Positions 25,985 to 36,417 are shown, numbered from the stretch's first letter. The stretch: 64,000 nt of DNA from Promicromonospora iranensis (GCF_028994775.1 NZ_JAJQMN010000009.1:280215-344214); one strand, 5' to 3'. Translations and numbers: made by a program. The notes: generated by a model not told the origin, from the sequence alone.

Positions 25985-26998
25985 TCAGCGCCCCAGGCAG
26001 TGCGCGATGTGGGCCCGGGTCGCGGCGGCGGCCCGGGTCCTGTCGTCGTGCTCACCCGGGTACTCGGCGTGCCCCGCCGGCAGCACCTCCAGCTCCAGCT
26101 CGGAGCCGGTCCGGTGGTCGGCCCGCACCGGGTCGGGCCGTGCGGCGGCCCTCACCGCGTTCGCCACGGCGAACTGCCCGGGCGCCGGCACCGACGCGTC
26201 CCAGAGGGCGCACTCGCAGCGGACGGGTACGCGGAGGTACGCGGCCGCCGTCGACGTGTCGAAATAGCGCAGCACGTCCCGGGCCTCCGGATGCTCGGCG
26301 ACGTACCGGCGCACCGCCGCACCGCTGCCGGCGCACTCCACGGAGAGCCGCACGTCGTACTGCCCGAAGCTCGGCACCACCAGGGTCGCGCCCACGAACC
26401 GCCGGTCCCACGGCACCGCCAGCGCGCCGATGCCGCCGAAGCTCTCGCCCACGTAGTAGAGCGGCAGGGTGCCGGCCACCTCGACGAGGGCGTCGGCAGC
26501 GTGCCACAGGTCGACGGCGCACCGGCCCAGGGAGTAGGTGTCCACGGAGCCGATGCCGTGCAGCACGTGCTCGTCCGCCGTGTCCGGGGCGCCGACCCCG
26601 GTGTTGAGTGCCCCGAGCCCGCGGGCCACCGGGAAGACGACGGCGGCGTCGTCGGGCACGCGTTCGAAGCTGGGCGCCTCCCGGCCGCCGTACCCGTGGC
26701 TGTGCACGATGCCGACCCGGGCCGCGCCGTCGGACGGCAGGGCGAGCCAGCCGCGCAGGCGTAGCCCGTCGGCGCCCGTGTGCTCGAGCACGTAGAGGTC
26801 GTGTCCGTCCTGCCTGCCGAGCGCCGTCAGGCGCGGGTCGGGACGTACCCCGCGGGAGGCCGCGAACCAGCCGCGCCACAGGTCGCCGAATCCCGCGGGC
26901 GGCGGGACGGGCTCGACCGCGAGCAGGGCGTCTCTGTCGTGCCCGTAGGTGCCGTCGATCGGCGCGTCCGGGAACCAGCTGTCGTACGGCGGGTGCAC
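25985..26998 (-). CDS. Acetylxylan esterase/cephalosporin-C deacetylase-like (CE7) hydrolase
   Basis: A 337-residue alpha/beta hydrolase of the AXE1 family. The CE7 pattern is present: RGLG (126-129, oxyanion segment), GESFGG (184-189, Ser186; the usual form is GQSQGG) and a C-terminal HAEYPGEH region containing the catalytic His, with Asp in CALWDASVP. No signal peptide is seen, so it probably deacetylates imported oligosaccharides. The change of the nucleophile elbow from GQSQGG to GESFGG is unusual. GATACT 6 nt upstream of the GTG decides the start; the frame upstream is Arg-rich noise across the palindrome region. Confidence 0.8.
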   Translation of the reverse strand: MHPPYDSWFPDAPIDGTYGHDRDALLAVEPVPPPAGFGDLWRGWFAASRGVRPDPRLTALGRQDGHDLYVLEHTGADGLRLRGWLALPSDGAARVGIVHSHGYGGREAPSFERVPDDAAVVFPVARGLGALNTGVGAPDTADEHVLHGIGSVDTYSLGRCAVDLWHAADALVEVAGTLPLYYVGESFGGIGALAVPWDRRFVGATLVVPSFGQYDVRLSVECAGSGAAVRRYVAEHPEARDVLRYFDTSTAAAYLRVPVRCECALWDASVPAPGQFAVANAVRAAARPDPVRADHRTGSELELEVLPAGHAEYPGEHDDRTRAAAATRAHIAHCLGR

Positions 26999-27004
26999 CG
27001 GGTC

Positions 27005-27010
27005 AGTATC
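27005..27010 (-). promoter_or_regulatory. -10-like element GATACT for the CE7 esterase
   Basis: On the minus strand GATACT ends 6 nt before the GTG at 26998, consistent with a leaderless start. Confidence 0.4.
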
Positions 27011-27139
27011 GGCCGGGGGCCTGCCGAGACGGAGGCGCCGCGCGGAGGGTCCGGGGCGGCGTGCGTCGAGACTGCGTCGCGCGGCTTGGTGGAATCCGAC
27101 AAACGGCCCCCGGAGAGATTGGGCGACATCGCGGCAGAC

Positions 27140-27191
27140 CAACCTACGGAGCCGTAGCCTACGCTTGCGTAGGCTACGAGAGCGTAGGTTG
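27140..27191. promoter_or_regulatory. Nested 52-bp dyad of cgtag/ctacg units (operator)
   Basis: An inner perfect dyad (tagcctacgc-tt-gcgtaggcta, 27155-27176) is flanked by perfectly matching outer arms caacctacg (27140-27148) and cgtaggttg (27183-27191) about the same centre. It contains two 11-bp CGTAGnCTACG palindromes plus half-sites. It lies 110 bp upstream of the 2-oxoacid dehydrogenase operon in a 303-bp gene-free stretch (26999-27301) that otherwise holds only the esterase promoter and the operon leader. Probably several regulator dimers bind here. Confidence 0.7.
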
Positions 27192-27301
27192 CGGATCGGC
27201 CAAATTTCCGGCTGGACCCGTGCCAGGATGGAAAGGTCCCCGGAACGGACCGGGCGTCTCCGCAACAGCGGGCGCTCGCGTCCGCAGTTGAAGGAGGAAG
27301 C

Positions 27302-28471
27302 GTGACTACGACCAACGGCTCCAACGAGGCGATCCCGACGTTGCAGCTACTCGACCCCCAAGGGAACCGCGTCACGACGCGCGGTACCAAGGGGTATCGC
27401 GACCGGGCCGCTGCCCTGACCGCGGAAGACCTCCGCGGCATGTACCGCGACATGGTCCTGACCCGTCGCTTCGATGACGAGGCGACCTCGCTCCAGCGAC
27501 AGGGCGAGCTCGCCCTGTTCGCGCCCTCTCGTGGCCAGGAGGCCGCGCAGGTCGGCAGCGCCTACGCGCTACGGCCGCAGGACTACGTGTTCCCGTCCTA
27601 CCGGGAGCACGGTGTGCTGCATGTCCGGGGCCTGGACCCGGTCGACCGGCTGCGGTTCTTCCGTGGTTCCGACCACGGTGGGTGGAACCCGACCGAGCAC
27701 AACACCAGCGTGTACACGATCGTCATCGGCGCGCACACCCTGCACGCCACCGGCTACGCCATGGGCGTCCAGCGCGACGGCACCCCGCACGACAAGAACG
27801 ACGGCACCGCCGTGATCACCTACTTCGGGGACGGTGCCACCTCGCAGGGCGACGTCAACGAGGCGATGGTCTACGCCGCGGTGAACGACGCACCGGTCGT
27901 GTTCTTCCTGCAGAACAACCAGTGGGCCATCTCCGAGCCGACCACCCGGCAGACGAAGACCCCGCTGTACAAGCGGGGCGAGGCGTTCGGCCTGCCCAGC
28001 CTGCGGGTCGACGGGAACGACGTGCTCGCCGTCTACGCCGCGACGCAGGAGGCGCTGGAGCGCGCCCGGCTGGGTCAGGGCCCGAGCTTCATCGAGGCGT
28101 TCACCTACCGCATGGGCGCGCACACGACGTCGGACGACCCGACCCGCTACCGCACCTCCGAGCAGGAGGAGCAGTGGCGCCGCCGTGACCCGATCGACCG
28201 TCTCGCCGCACTGCTGCGGTCCGAGGGCGCGCTCGACGACGACTTCGAGGCCGAGATCAAGGCAGAGGGTGACGAGCTGGGCGCGCAGCTGCGCGACGGC
28301 GTCCGGGCCCTCGACGGCGGGTCGGCCGTCTCGAGCATGTTCGACGACGTGTACGCGACCCCGCACGGCACCCTCGCCACCGACCGGGCCTGGTACGAGG
28401 CCTACGACGCCGGTGACCCGCCGGCGTCCCAGTATGCGATCGCGGACTCGGCCCAGGGAGGCGCACGATGA
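27302..28471 (+). CDS. 2-oxoacid dehydrogenase E1 component, alpha subunit (branched-chain type)
   Basis: A 389-residue ThDP enzyme subunit. The thiamine-diphosphate motif starts GDGATSQGD (176-184) and ends in NN (205-206). RYRTSEQEEQW is the phosphorylation-loop-like segment. With E1beta and E2 it forms the branched-chain 2-oxoacid (or pyruvate) dehydrogenase complex, making acyl-CoA primers for iso/anteiso fatty acids. The GTG start has AAGGAGGA upstream. First gene of a three-gene operon; no E3 (lipoamide dehydrogenase) gene is in the window. Branched-chain rather than pyruvate specificity is inferred from the separate alpha/beta subunits and a single lipoyl domain in E2. Confidence 0.88.
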   Translation: MTTTNGSNEAIPTLQLLDPQGNRVTTRGTKGYRDRAAALTAEDLRGMYRDMVLTRRFDDEATSLQRQGELALFAPSRGQEAAQVGSAYALRPQDYVFPSYREHGVLHVRGLDPVDRLRFFRGSDHGGWNPTEHNTSVYTIVIGAHTLHATGYAMGVQRDGTPHDKNDGTAVITYFGDGATSQGDVNEAMVYAAVNDAPVVFFLQNNQWAISEPTTRQTKTPLYKRGEAFGLPSLRVDGNDVLAVYAATQEALERARLGQGPSFIEAFTYRMGAHTTSDDPTRYRTSEQEEQWRRRDPIDRLAALLRSEGALDDDFEAEIKAEGDELGAQLRDGVRALDGGSAVSSMFDDVYATPHGTLATDRAWYEAYDAGDPPASQYAIADSAQGGAR

Positions 28472-29508
28472 CAACCATGGCGGAACGCACACACACCACG
28501 TCCGGCGCCCCGGAGCCCGCATCGGGCACCCGGACGCTCTCGTTCAGCAAGGCGATCAACGAGGGCCTGCGCGCCGCGATGCGGCACGACGACAAGGTCA
28601 TGCTCATGGGCGAGGACATCGGCCCGCTGGGCGGCGTCTTCCGCGTGACCGACGGCCTGCAGGCGGAGTTCGGCGAGCAGCGGGTGGTGGACACGCCGCT
28701 GGCGGAGTCCGGCATCGTCGGCACCGCCATCGGCCTGGCCATGCGCGGCTACCGGCCGGTCTGCGAGATCCAGTTCGACGGGTTCGTCTTCCCGGCGTTC
28801 AACCAGATCACCACGCAGCTGTCGAAGATCCACAACCGCACGCGCGGCGCCGTCCAGATGCCCGTCGTGATCCGCATCCCCTACGGCGGCGGCATCGGCG
28901 GCGTGGAGCACCACGGCGAGAGCCCGGAGGCGCTCTTCGCGCACACCGCCGGCCTGCGCGTGGTCTCGCCGAGCACCCCGCAAGAGGCCTACACGATGAT
29001 CCAGGAGGCCATCGCCTCCCCGGACCCCGTGCTGTTCTTCGAGCCCAAGAGCCGCTACTGGGGCAAGGGCGCGGTCGACCTCGAGGCTCCGGTCGGGACG
29101 GACACCCTCAACACGGCCCACGTGGTCCGCCAGGGCACCGACGTCACGCTCGTCGCGTACGGGCCGTCCGTCGCGACGGCGATCAAGACCGCCGACGCGC
29201 TCGCGGAGGAGGGTCGCTCCGCCGAGGTGCTCGACCTGCGCGCCATCTCGCCGATCGATACCGCCGCGGTGGTGGCGAGCGTGCGCAAGACCGGCCGCTG
29301 CGTGGTCATCCACGAGGCGCCGGTGTTCTTCGGCGCCGGCGCCGAGATCGCCGCCCGCGTCACCGAGGAGTGCTTCTATGCTCTCGAGGCGCCTGTGCTC
29401 CGCGTGGGCGGCTTCCACACCCCGTACCCGGTGGCGAAGCACGAGCACGAGTACCTGCCGAGCGTGGACCGCGTGCTCGACGCCGTCGACCGTGCCTTCG
29501 CGCACTGA
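28468..29508 (+). CDS. 2-oxoacid dehydrogenase E1 component, beta subunit
   Basis: A 346-residue transketolase-like subunit. It has LMGEDIGPLGGVFRVT (conserved Glu contacting ThDP), DTPLAESGIVGTAIGLA, FPAFNQITTQLSK and the C-terminal domain from about 215 (DVTLVAYGPSVATAIK to VLRVGGFHTPYP). It overlaps the E1alpha stop by 4 bp (ATGA), so translation is coupled, and the two form the alpha2beta2 heterotetramer. An N-terminal extension of about 20 residues rich in Thr and Ala is not conserved in the family. Confidence 0.9.
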   Translation: MTTMAERTHTTSGAPEPASGTRTLSFSKAINEGLRAAMRHDDKVMLMGEDIGPLGGVFRVTDGLQAEFGEQRVVDTPLAESGIVGTAIGLAMRGYRPVCEIQFDGFVFPAFNQITTQLSKIHNRTRGAVQMPVVIRIPYGGGIGGVEHHGESPEALFAHTAGLRVVSPSTPQEAYTMIQEAIASPDPVLFFEPKSRYWGKGAVDLEAPVGTDTLNTAHVVRQGTDVTLVAYGPSVATAIKTADALAEEGRSAEVLDLRAISPIDTAAVVASVRKTGRCVVIHEAPVFFGAGAEIAARVTEECFYALEAPVLRVGGFHTPYPVAKHEHEYLPSVDRVLDAVDRAFAH

Positions 29509-29515
29509 CTCAGGA

Positions 29516-29543
29516 GTGAGCAGAGAGTGAGCCGAGAGTGAGC
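29516..29543 (+). repeat. Triplicated 11-bp start region before the E2 gene
   Basis: The unit g-a-g-a-g-t-g-a-g-c appears three times, placing GTGAGC at 29516, 29527 and 29538, 11 bp apart and so in three different frames. The first two open 4-codon ORFs (Met-Ser-Arg-Glu-stop); the second stop overlaps the true E2 GTG. Confidence 0.75.
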
Positions 29544-31025
29544 TTGAAGAACCAGAGGTTCCCGCTCCCCGACGTCGGAGAGGGCCTCACCGAGGCCGAG
29601 ATCGTCGAGTGGCAGGTCGCCGTCGGCGACTCGGTCGAGGTGAACCAGACGATCGTCGAGATCGAGACGGCGAAGTCGCTCGTCGAGCTGCCGTCGCCGT
29701 GGACCGGGACGGTCACCGCCCTGCTCGTGGAGCCGGGCACCACCGTGGACGTCGGCACCCCGATCATCGAGATCGCGGTGCCCGACGGCGCGGGCGGCCC
29801 TGCCGGGTCGACCCAGAACGGCACGGCCACGCCGGCCGGCTCTGCTCCCGGTCCGGGAGGCGCACCTGCAGGCGGTGACGCTCAGGACGAGAGCTCCGGG
29901 TCGGTGCTCGTCGGTTACGGCACCGTCGAGGCCAAGGCGAGCGGACGGCGTCGTCGGCACCAGGCGGCTCCGGCCGCGACGGCGGTGGTCGAGGCCGTCG
30001 ACACCCGTGTGCAGGCAGCGCCTGCATCGGTGGCCCAGCCCGTCAAGGCTCCGGCACCTGCTGCGCCCCGGCCGGCCACGCCGGCTCCTGCGTCGGACAC
30101 CGGGACCACCACCGCCGCGCGGGCCCGGGTGCTCGCCAAGCCGCCGGTCCGCAAGCTGGCCAAGGACCTGGGGGTGGACCTGGCGGGCGTGCACGCGTCG
30201 GGTCCTGGTGGCATCGTGACGCGCGAGGACGTGGTCTCCCACGCCGAGCGCTCGTCGGTGCGGACGCTGACCCACTACCCGGACGACGAGCCGTGGCTCG
30301 CCTCGGGTGTGGTCTCACCGGACGGGCGCCAGACGCGCGTCCCGGTACGGTCGGTGCGCAAGCGCACCGCCGAGGCCATGGTGGCCAGCGCCTTCACCGC
30401 GCCGCACGTGACCGTCCTGCACACCGTCGACGTCACGAAGACGATGAAGCTCGTGGCGGCGCTCAAGGAGGACCGCGACTTCACGGACGTCAAGGTGACG
30501 CCCCTGCTGGTCGCGGCCAAGGCGGTGCTGCTCGCGGTGAAGCGGCACCCGCAGATCAACGCCTCGTGGGACGACGCCGCGCAGGAGATCATCTACAAGC
30601 ACTACGTGAACCTGGGCATCGCCGCGGCGACGCCGCGCGGGCTCGTGGTGCCGAACATCAAGGACGCGCACACGCTCGACCTGCTCGGCATCGCGAAGGC
30701 GCTGGCCGGGCTGACGGCGACGGCGCGGGCCGGACGTACGTCGGTCACGGACATGTCCGACGGCACCATCACGATCACCAACCTGGGTGTCTTCGGGATC
30801 GACACGGGTACGCCGATCCTCAACCCGGGGGAGGCGGGGATCCTCGCCTTCGGCGCGATCCGCAAGCAGCCGTGGGTGCACAAGGGCAAGGTGAAGCCGC
30901 GGTGGGTGACGCAGCTGAGCTTCAGCTTCGACCACCGGCTGGCCGACGGCGAGCTCGGCGCCCGGTTCCTGTCCGACGTCGCGCGGGTGCTCGAGGAGCC
31001 GGCGCACGGCCTCGTGTGGAGCTGA
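29538..31025 (+). CDS. 2-oxoacid dehydrogenase E2 (dihydrolipoamide acyltransferase)
   Basis: A 495-residue E2. One lipoyl domain (about 5-82; lipoylated Lys46 in ETAKSLVE) is followed by an Ala/Pro-rich linker. A peripheral-subunit-binding domain (about 195-232, RKLAKDLGVDLAGVHASGPGG) and the catalytic core (about 260-495) come next, ending with the active-site DHRLADG (His466, Asp470). It transfers the acyl group from E1 to CoA. The single lipoyl domain fits a branched-chain or generic complex. The GTG start lies in a triplicated 11-bp element with only weak GAGAG Shine-Dalgarno character. The stop codon lies within a 20-bp tandem duplication. Confidence 0.92.
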   Translation: MSLKNQRFPLPDVGEGLTEAEIVEWQVAVGDSVEVNQTIVEIETAKSLVELPSPWTGTVTALLVEPGTTVDVGTPIIEIAVPDGAGGPAGSTQNGTATPAGSAPGPGGAPAGGDAQDESSGSVLVGYGTVEAKASGRRRRHQAAPAATAVVEAVDTRVQAAPASVAQPVKAPAPAAPRPATPAPASDTGTTTAARARVLAKPPVRKLAKDLGVDLAGVHASGPGGIVTREDVVSHAERSSVRTLTHYPDDEPWLASGVVSPDGRQTRVPVRSVRKRTAEAMVASAFTAPHVTVLHTVDVTKTMKLVAALKEDRDFTDVKVTPLLVAAKAVLLAVKRHPQINASWDDAAQEIIYKHYVNLGIAAATPRGLVVPNIKDAHTLDLLGIAKALAGLTATARAGRTSVTDMSDGTITITNLGVFGIDTGTPILNPGEAGILAFGAIRKQPWVHKGKVKPRWVTQLSFSFDHRLADGELGARFLSDVARVLEEPAHGLVWS

Positions 31026-31048
31026 GCCGCCTCGTGTGGAGCTGAGCC
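31009..31048 (+). repeat. Perfect tandem duplication of 20 bp across the E2 stop
   Basis: The 20-mer at 31009-31028 is repeated exactly at 31029-31048. The first copy encodes the last E2 residues and stop; the second lies just after. It looks like a recent slippage duplication. Confidence 0.85.
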
Positions 31049-31061
31049 CCGAGGCTCCCTA

Positions 31062-31111
31062 ACGTGTCAGACCCCCGGATCACCGCAAGGTGACCCGGGG
31101 GTCTGACACGT
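31062..31111 (+). terminator. Strong terminator of the 2-oxoacid dehydrogenase operon
   Basis: 23-bp arms with one mismatch (31062-31084 and 31089-31111) close on a GCAA tetraloop, a stable GNRA loop. The stem is G+C rich and there is no T-tract. Confidence 0.85.
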
Positions 31112-31122
31112 CGTGCGACCGG

Positions 31123-31179
31123 GGCAGTGCGCTCGTCCGGATCCGTCTGGGAGATCCTCGGTGCGGAGAGCGCACTGCC
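31123..31179. terminator. Inverted repeat downstream of whiB7
   Basis: ggcagtgcgctc (31123-31134) and gagcgcactgcc (31168-31179) are perfectly complementary, with a 33-nt loop. It probably terminates whiB7 on the minus strand. Confidence 0.5.
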
Positions 31180-31243
31180 TCGGTATCTCACGACGACTGG
31201 CCTCGATCGCCGTGCCTCAGGCAATGTCCTGTGGTCACGTGGC

Positions 31244-31525
31244 TCACGCCACGCGCATGCCGCCGATCGACCGGGGCCGACCGCGACGCCGCTTGCGGCT
31301 CCGCACGGTGCCGTCCACGACGATCTCGCCGCCCCAGACGCCCCACGGCTCGCGGCGGGCGAGCGCGCCCGCGAGGCACTGGGCCTTCAGCGGGCAGACC
31401 GCGCACGCGCGCTTGGCCTCCTCGAGGTCCGCAGGATGTTCCGCGAACCAGAGCTCGGGCTGTTCCGAGCACGGCACGGAGTCGTCGGTCTCGGTGATGA
31501 TGTTCGCGAGGTCCACACTGGTCAC
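31244..31525 (-). CDS. whiB7: WhiB7-type iron-sulfur transcription factor
   Basis: A 93-residue Wbl protein with four cysteines in the family pattern: Cys19, Cys41-x2-Cys44 and Cys50, ligating a [4Fe-4S] cluster. The turn EPWGVWGGE (59-67) follows, and a C-terminal AT-hook RGRPR (81-85) set in a basic stretch. The AT-hook is diagnostic of WhiB7, which binds the SigA subunit and AT-rich sequence upstream of -35 to activate antibiotic-resistance genes and itself. The GTG at 31525 is the longest sensible start; a second GTG lies 9 nt downstream. The upstream DNA is unusually AT-rich for this genome (around 31541-31600), as expected for an autoregulated whiB7 promoter. Confidence 0.9.
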   Translation of the reverse strand: MTSVDLANIITETDDSVPCSEQPELWFAEHPADLEEAKRACAVCPLKAQCLAGALARREPWGVWGGEIVVDGTVRSRKRRRGRPRSIGGMRVA

Positions 31526-31670
31526 AACGCAGAAGAGGGCTAAAGGGTTGGGTTTGGTGCATAATCCGACCGAACTTTTCCTGAGCTTCGTCGAAATGTC
31601 CGGTTCGGGGATGCTTGCGGCGTGGTCAACCGGACACCCGCAGACGGTCAGAACCGCATCGCGGCGCGCC

Positions 31671-31676
31671 TAGGCT
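31671..31676 (+). promoter_or_regulatory. -10 element TAGGCT for the CopD-CtaG gene
   Basis: TAGGCT ends 7 nt before the GTG at 31684. No Shine-Dalgarno is present, so a leaderless transcript is likely. Confidence 0.55.
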
Positions 31677-31683
31677 GGACCGC

Positions 31684-33729
31684 GTGACCCCGACCGACGC
31701 CCGGAACAGGGCCAGCAGAACCGCCCGGACGAGCCCCGCGACCGGCCCGACGAGCCCTTCGTGGCTCGTCGCCGCCCTACCGACGGCGGTGCTCGTGGCG
31801 CTGGCCGCCCTCTTCGCCGCGGGCGCGTTCTCCGGTGCCTTCACCGCGTTCGCCAACTTCGCCGACCCGGGCGTCATCGTGCGCTGGGGCATGCCGGTAG
31901 CGACGGTCGCCACCGAGCTGGCCGTGGCGCTGACCGTCGGCGCCCTCGCTCTGGCGGCCCTCGTGCTGCCGCGCGGCCCCCTGGTGGACCGGGCTCTCGG
32001 GGTCGCGGGCGTCTCCGCCGGTGTGTGGACCCTCGCGGCGCTGGTCCAGCTCGTGCTGCGGTTCTCGTGGTCCACCTACCTGCCACTGGACGCGCAGGGG
32101 TTCGGCCCCGCCCTGATGGAGTACGTCACGACCATCTCCGTCGGGCGCACCTACCTCGGGATCATCATCGTCGCCGCGCTGACGGCGGCCGTCGCGCTGC
32201 TGGTCCGCGGCCCGGTGGGTGCGCTGTGCACCAGCGCGCTGCCGCTGGTCGCCCTCGGCATGCAGTCCTCGACGGGCCATGCGGCCGGCGCCGCGAGCCA
32301 CGATGTCGCGATCTCCGCCCTGTTCCTGCACCTCGGCGGAGCGGCCCTCTGGATCGGCGGGCTGGCTGCCATCGTGTTCGTCGGTCTCCGGTACGCGGCC
32401 ACCGCCGACGTGATCCGGCGCTACTCGGAGATCGCGTTCTGGTGCTTCGCCGCCGTGGCGGTCTCCGGCCTCGTCAGCGCGTGGATCCGGATCGGCTCGC
32501 TCGACGGGCTGAGCACCGACTACGGGATCCTGCTCGTGGTCAAGGCCGCGCTGCTGATCGTCCTCGGCAGCCTCGGCTACCTGCACCGCAGCACCGTCGT
32601 CGCCCGGCTCTCCGCCGGGACCACCACGAGGAACGCGGCGATCGGCCTGTTCTGGCGGCTCGCGGCCGTCGAGGTGGGGGTGATGGGCGCCGTGTCGGGC
32701 GTGGCGGTCGCCCTCGGCTCCACCGCACCGCCCGTTCCCGACGAGGCCATCGCCGACCCGACCCCCGCCGAGCTCGTCACCGGCCACCCCCTGCCGCCCG
32801 AGCCCACCGCGCTGCGCTGGTTCACCGAGTTTCAGTGGGACGTCATCGTCGCGTTCGCGTGTGCTGCCGCCGTTCTCGTCTACGTGCGGTGGACGCTGCG
32901 GCTGCGGCGTCGGGGGGACGCCTGGCCCGTGGGCCGCACCATCTCGTGGTGCCTCGGCATAGTGGTCCTGTTCTGGGCCACCAACGGCGGTGCGGCCGCC
33001 TACGGGCACGTCCTGTTCAGCGCGCACATGGTGCAGCACATGGTCCTCGCGATGGTGGTGCCGCTGTTCCTCGTGCTGGCCGCACCGGTGACCCTGCTCG
33101 TCAGGGCCGTGCCCGCGCGCAAGGACGACTCCCGCGGGCCGCGCGAGTGGGTGCTGGCGCTGGTGCACTCCTCGATCGGCCGGTTCATGGCCAATCCCGT
33201 GGTCGCCGCCGTGCTCTTCGCGGGCGGGATGATCGTCTTCTACTTCACGCCCCTGTTCGAGCTCGCGCTGACCACCTACGCGGGCCACCTGTGGATGATC
33301 GCCCACTTCACGCTCGTCGGGTACCTCTTCGCGAACGCCCTGATCGGCGTCGACCCCGGGCCGTCCCGTCCCGGGTACCCGCTGCGGCTCGTGCTCCTGT
33401 TCGCCACCATGGCGTTCCACGCCTTCTTCGGCGTCACGCTGACCTCCGGCACCGCTCTGCTCGTGCCCGACTGGTTCGGGCTCATGGGCCGTCCGTGGGG
33501 ACCCAGCGCCATCGAGGACCAGCAGAAGGGTGGCGCCGTCGCCTGGGGCATCGGTGAGCTGCCGACCCTGCTGCTCGCGGTCGGCGTGGCGATCTCCTGG
33601 GCGCGGTCCGACGCCCGTGAGGCCAAGCGGAACGACCGCAAGGCCGAGCGGGACGGCGACGCCGAGCTCGAGGCGTACAACAAGATGCTCGCCGAGAAGG
33701 CGAACGAGGCGACCAGGCACGGCGACTGA
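31684..33729 (+). CDS. CopD-CtaG fusion: copper transport and cytochrome c oxidase assembly protein
   Basis: A 681-residue polytopic membrane protein. The N-terminal half (about 25-370) contains a CopD-type copper-resistance domain with conserved HAAGAASHD and a helix LHLGGAALWIGGLAAIV. The C-terminal half (about 385-640) is the caa3_CtaG domain with FSAHMVQHMVLAMVVPLFLVLAAP and FAFHAFFG-like helices (TMAFHAFFGVTL), whose histidines are thought to handle copper for cytochrome oxidase assembly. The fusion is usual in actinobacteria. A charged coiled tail (about 642-681, RNDRKAERDGDAELEAYNKM) is probably cytoplasmic. Confidence 0.92.
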   Translation: MTPTDARNRASRTARTSPATGPTSPSWLVAALPTAVLVALAALFAAGAFSGAFTAFANFADPGVIVRWGMPVATVATELAVALTVGALALAALVLPRGPLVDRALGVAGVSAGVWTLAALVQLVLRFSWSTYLPLDAQGFGPALMEYVTTISVGRTYLGIIIVAALTAAVALLVRGPVGALCTSALPLVALGMQSSTGHAAGAASHDVAISALFLHLGGAALWIGGLAAIVFVGLRYAATADVIRRYSEIAFWCFAAVAVSGLVSAWIRIGSLDGLSTDYGILLVVKAALLIVLGSLGYLHRSTVVARLSAGTTTRNAAIGLFWRLAAVEVGVMGAVSGVAVALGSTAPPVPDEAIADPTPAELVTGHPLPPEPTALRWFTEFQWDVIVAFACAAAVLVYVRWTLRLRRRGDAWPVGRTISWCLGIVVLFWATNGGAAAYGHVLFSAHMVQHMVLAMVVPLFLVLAAPVTLLVRAVPARKDDSRGPREWVLALVHSSIGRFMANPVVAAVLFAGGMIVFYFTPLFELALTTYAGHLWMIAHFTLVGYLFANALIGVDPGPSRPGYPLRLVLLFATMAFHAFFGVTLTSGTALLVPDWFGLMGRPWGPSAIEDQQKGGAVAWGIGELPTLLLAVGVAISWARSDAREAKRNDRKAERDGDAELEAYNKMLAEKANEATRHGD

Positions 33730-33756
33730 CCTCTCCTCGTCCGGACCCCCTCGTCC

Positions 33757-33835
33757 GGTGGTGGGCGCGATCGTCGCGCCCGAACCGGGCGCGCGTTCGC
33801 AATAATCACGCCCACGACCAAGGGCTGGGCGTGAT
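33757..33835. repeat. ggtngtgggcgYgat inverted-repeat element between ctaG and S9 peptidase
   Basis: A 15-bp arm (33757-33771) pairs with 33805-33819 (13 of 15). The second arm's first 10 bases also pair perfectly with tgggcgtgat at 33826-33835. The arms thus compete for pairing. A related element occurs at 45717-45785. Confidence 0.6.
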
Positions 33836-33846
33836 AGGTGTGGCGC

Positions 33847-36015
<2,169 letters not shown>

Positions 36016-36072
36016 GCAGGCGGGCATGCTGAGGTGGAGCGCCCCCGCGGCGCTCTGCCTCGGCTGCTGCTC

Positions 36073-36417
36073 TCAGCCCGCCCGGACGGCGCCCACGACG
36101 CGCACGCGTACCGCTACGTCGTTGATCTCCTCGGGCACCTTGTCCACGAGGCCAGGGTCGGTCACGTTCACCTGGAGCACCCAGCTTCCACCGGGGCCCG
36201 TCACCTGCTCGACCGAGACCTCCTCGGCGAGCACCTCGACCGGCGATCCACCGGACGTGCCGGGTTCTGCGTGCTTCCGTGCTGGGTACTCGCGCACGGG
36301 CTGCCCGAGGGACGTCGTGAACTCAGGGGCGACGCCAACGCCGATCACGCCGTCAAGCCCGGTCACTTTTTCCCGCAATGCGGCTTTTGCCGACCGAGCC
36401 TCGTCGAGTGTTGCCAT
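36073..36417 (-). CDS. Small companion protein of the Nal1-like protease
   Basis: A 114-residue soluble protein beginning MATLDEARSAKAALREKV and continuing GVIGVGVAPEF. It ends in a beta-rich segment (SWVLQVNVTDP, then DVAVRVRVVGAV). The closing pattern resembles residues about 61-98 of the protease encoded upstream (GFGIAVRYRLG, then DVDVRRTGRI), so it may be a free-standing copy of the protease's N-terminal module. The start is decided by a near-perfect AGGAGGT about 9 nt upstream of the ATG at 36417; an ATG at 36441 is in frame but has no such site. It follows the protease after a 271-bp gap. Confidence 0.7.
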   Translation of the reverse strand: MATLDEARSAKAALREKVTGLDGVIGVGVAPEFTTSLGQPVREYPARKHAEPGTSGGSPVEVLAEEVSVEQVTGPGGSWVLQVNVTDPGLVDKVPEEINDVAVRVRVVGAVRAG

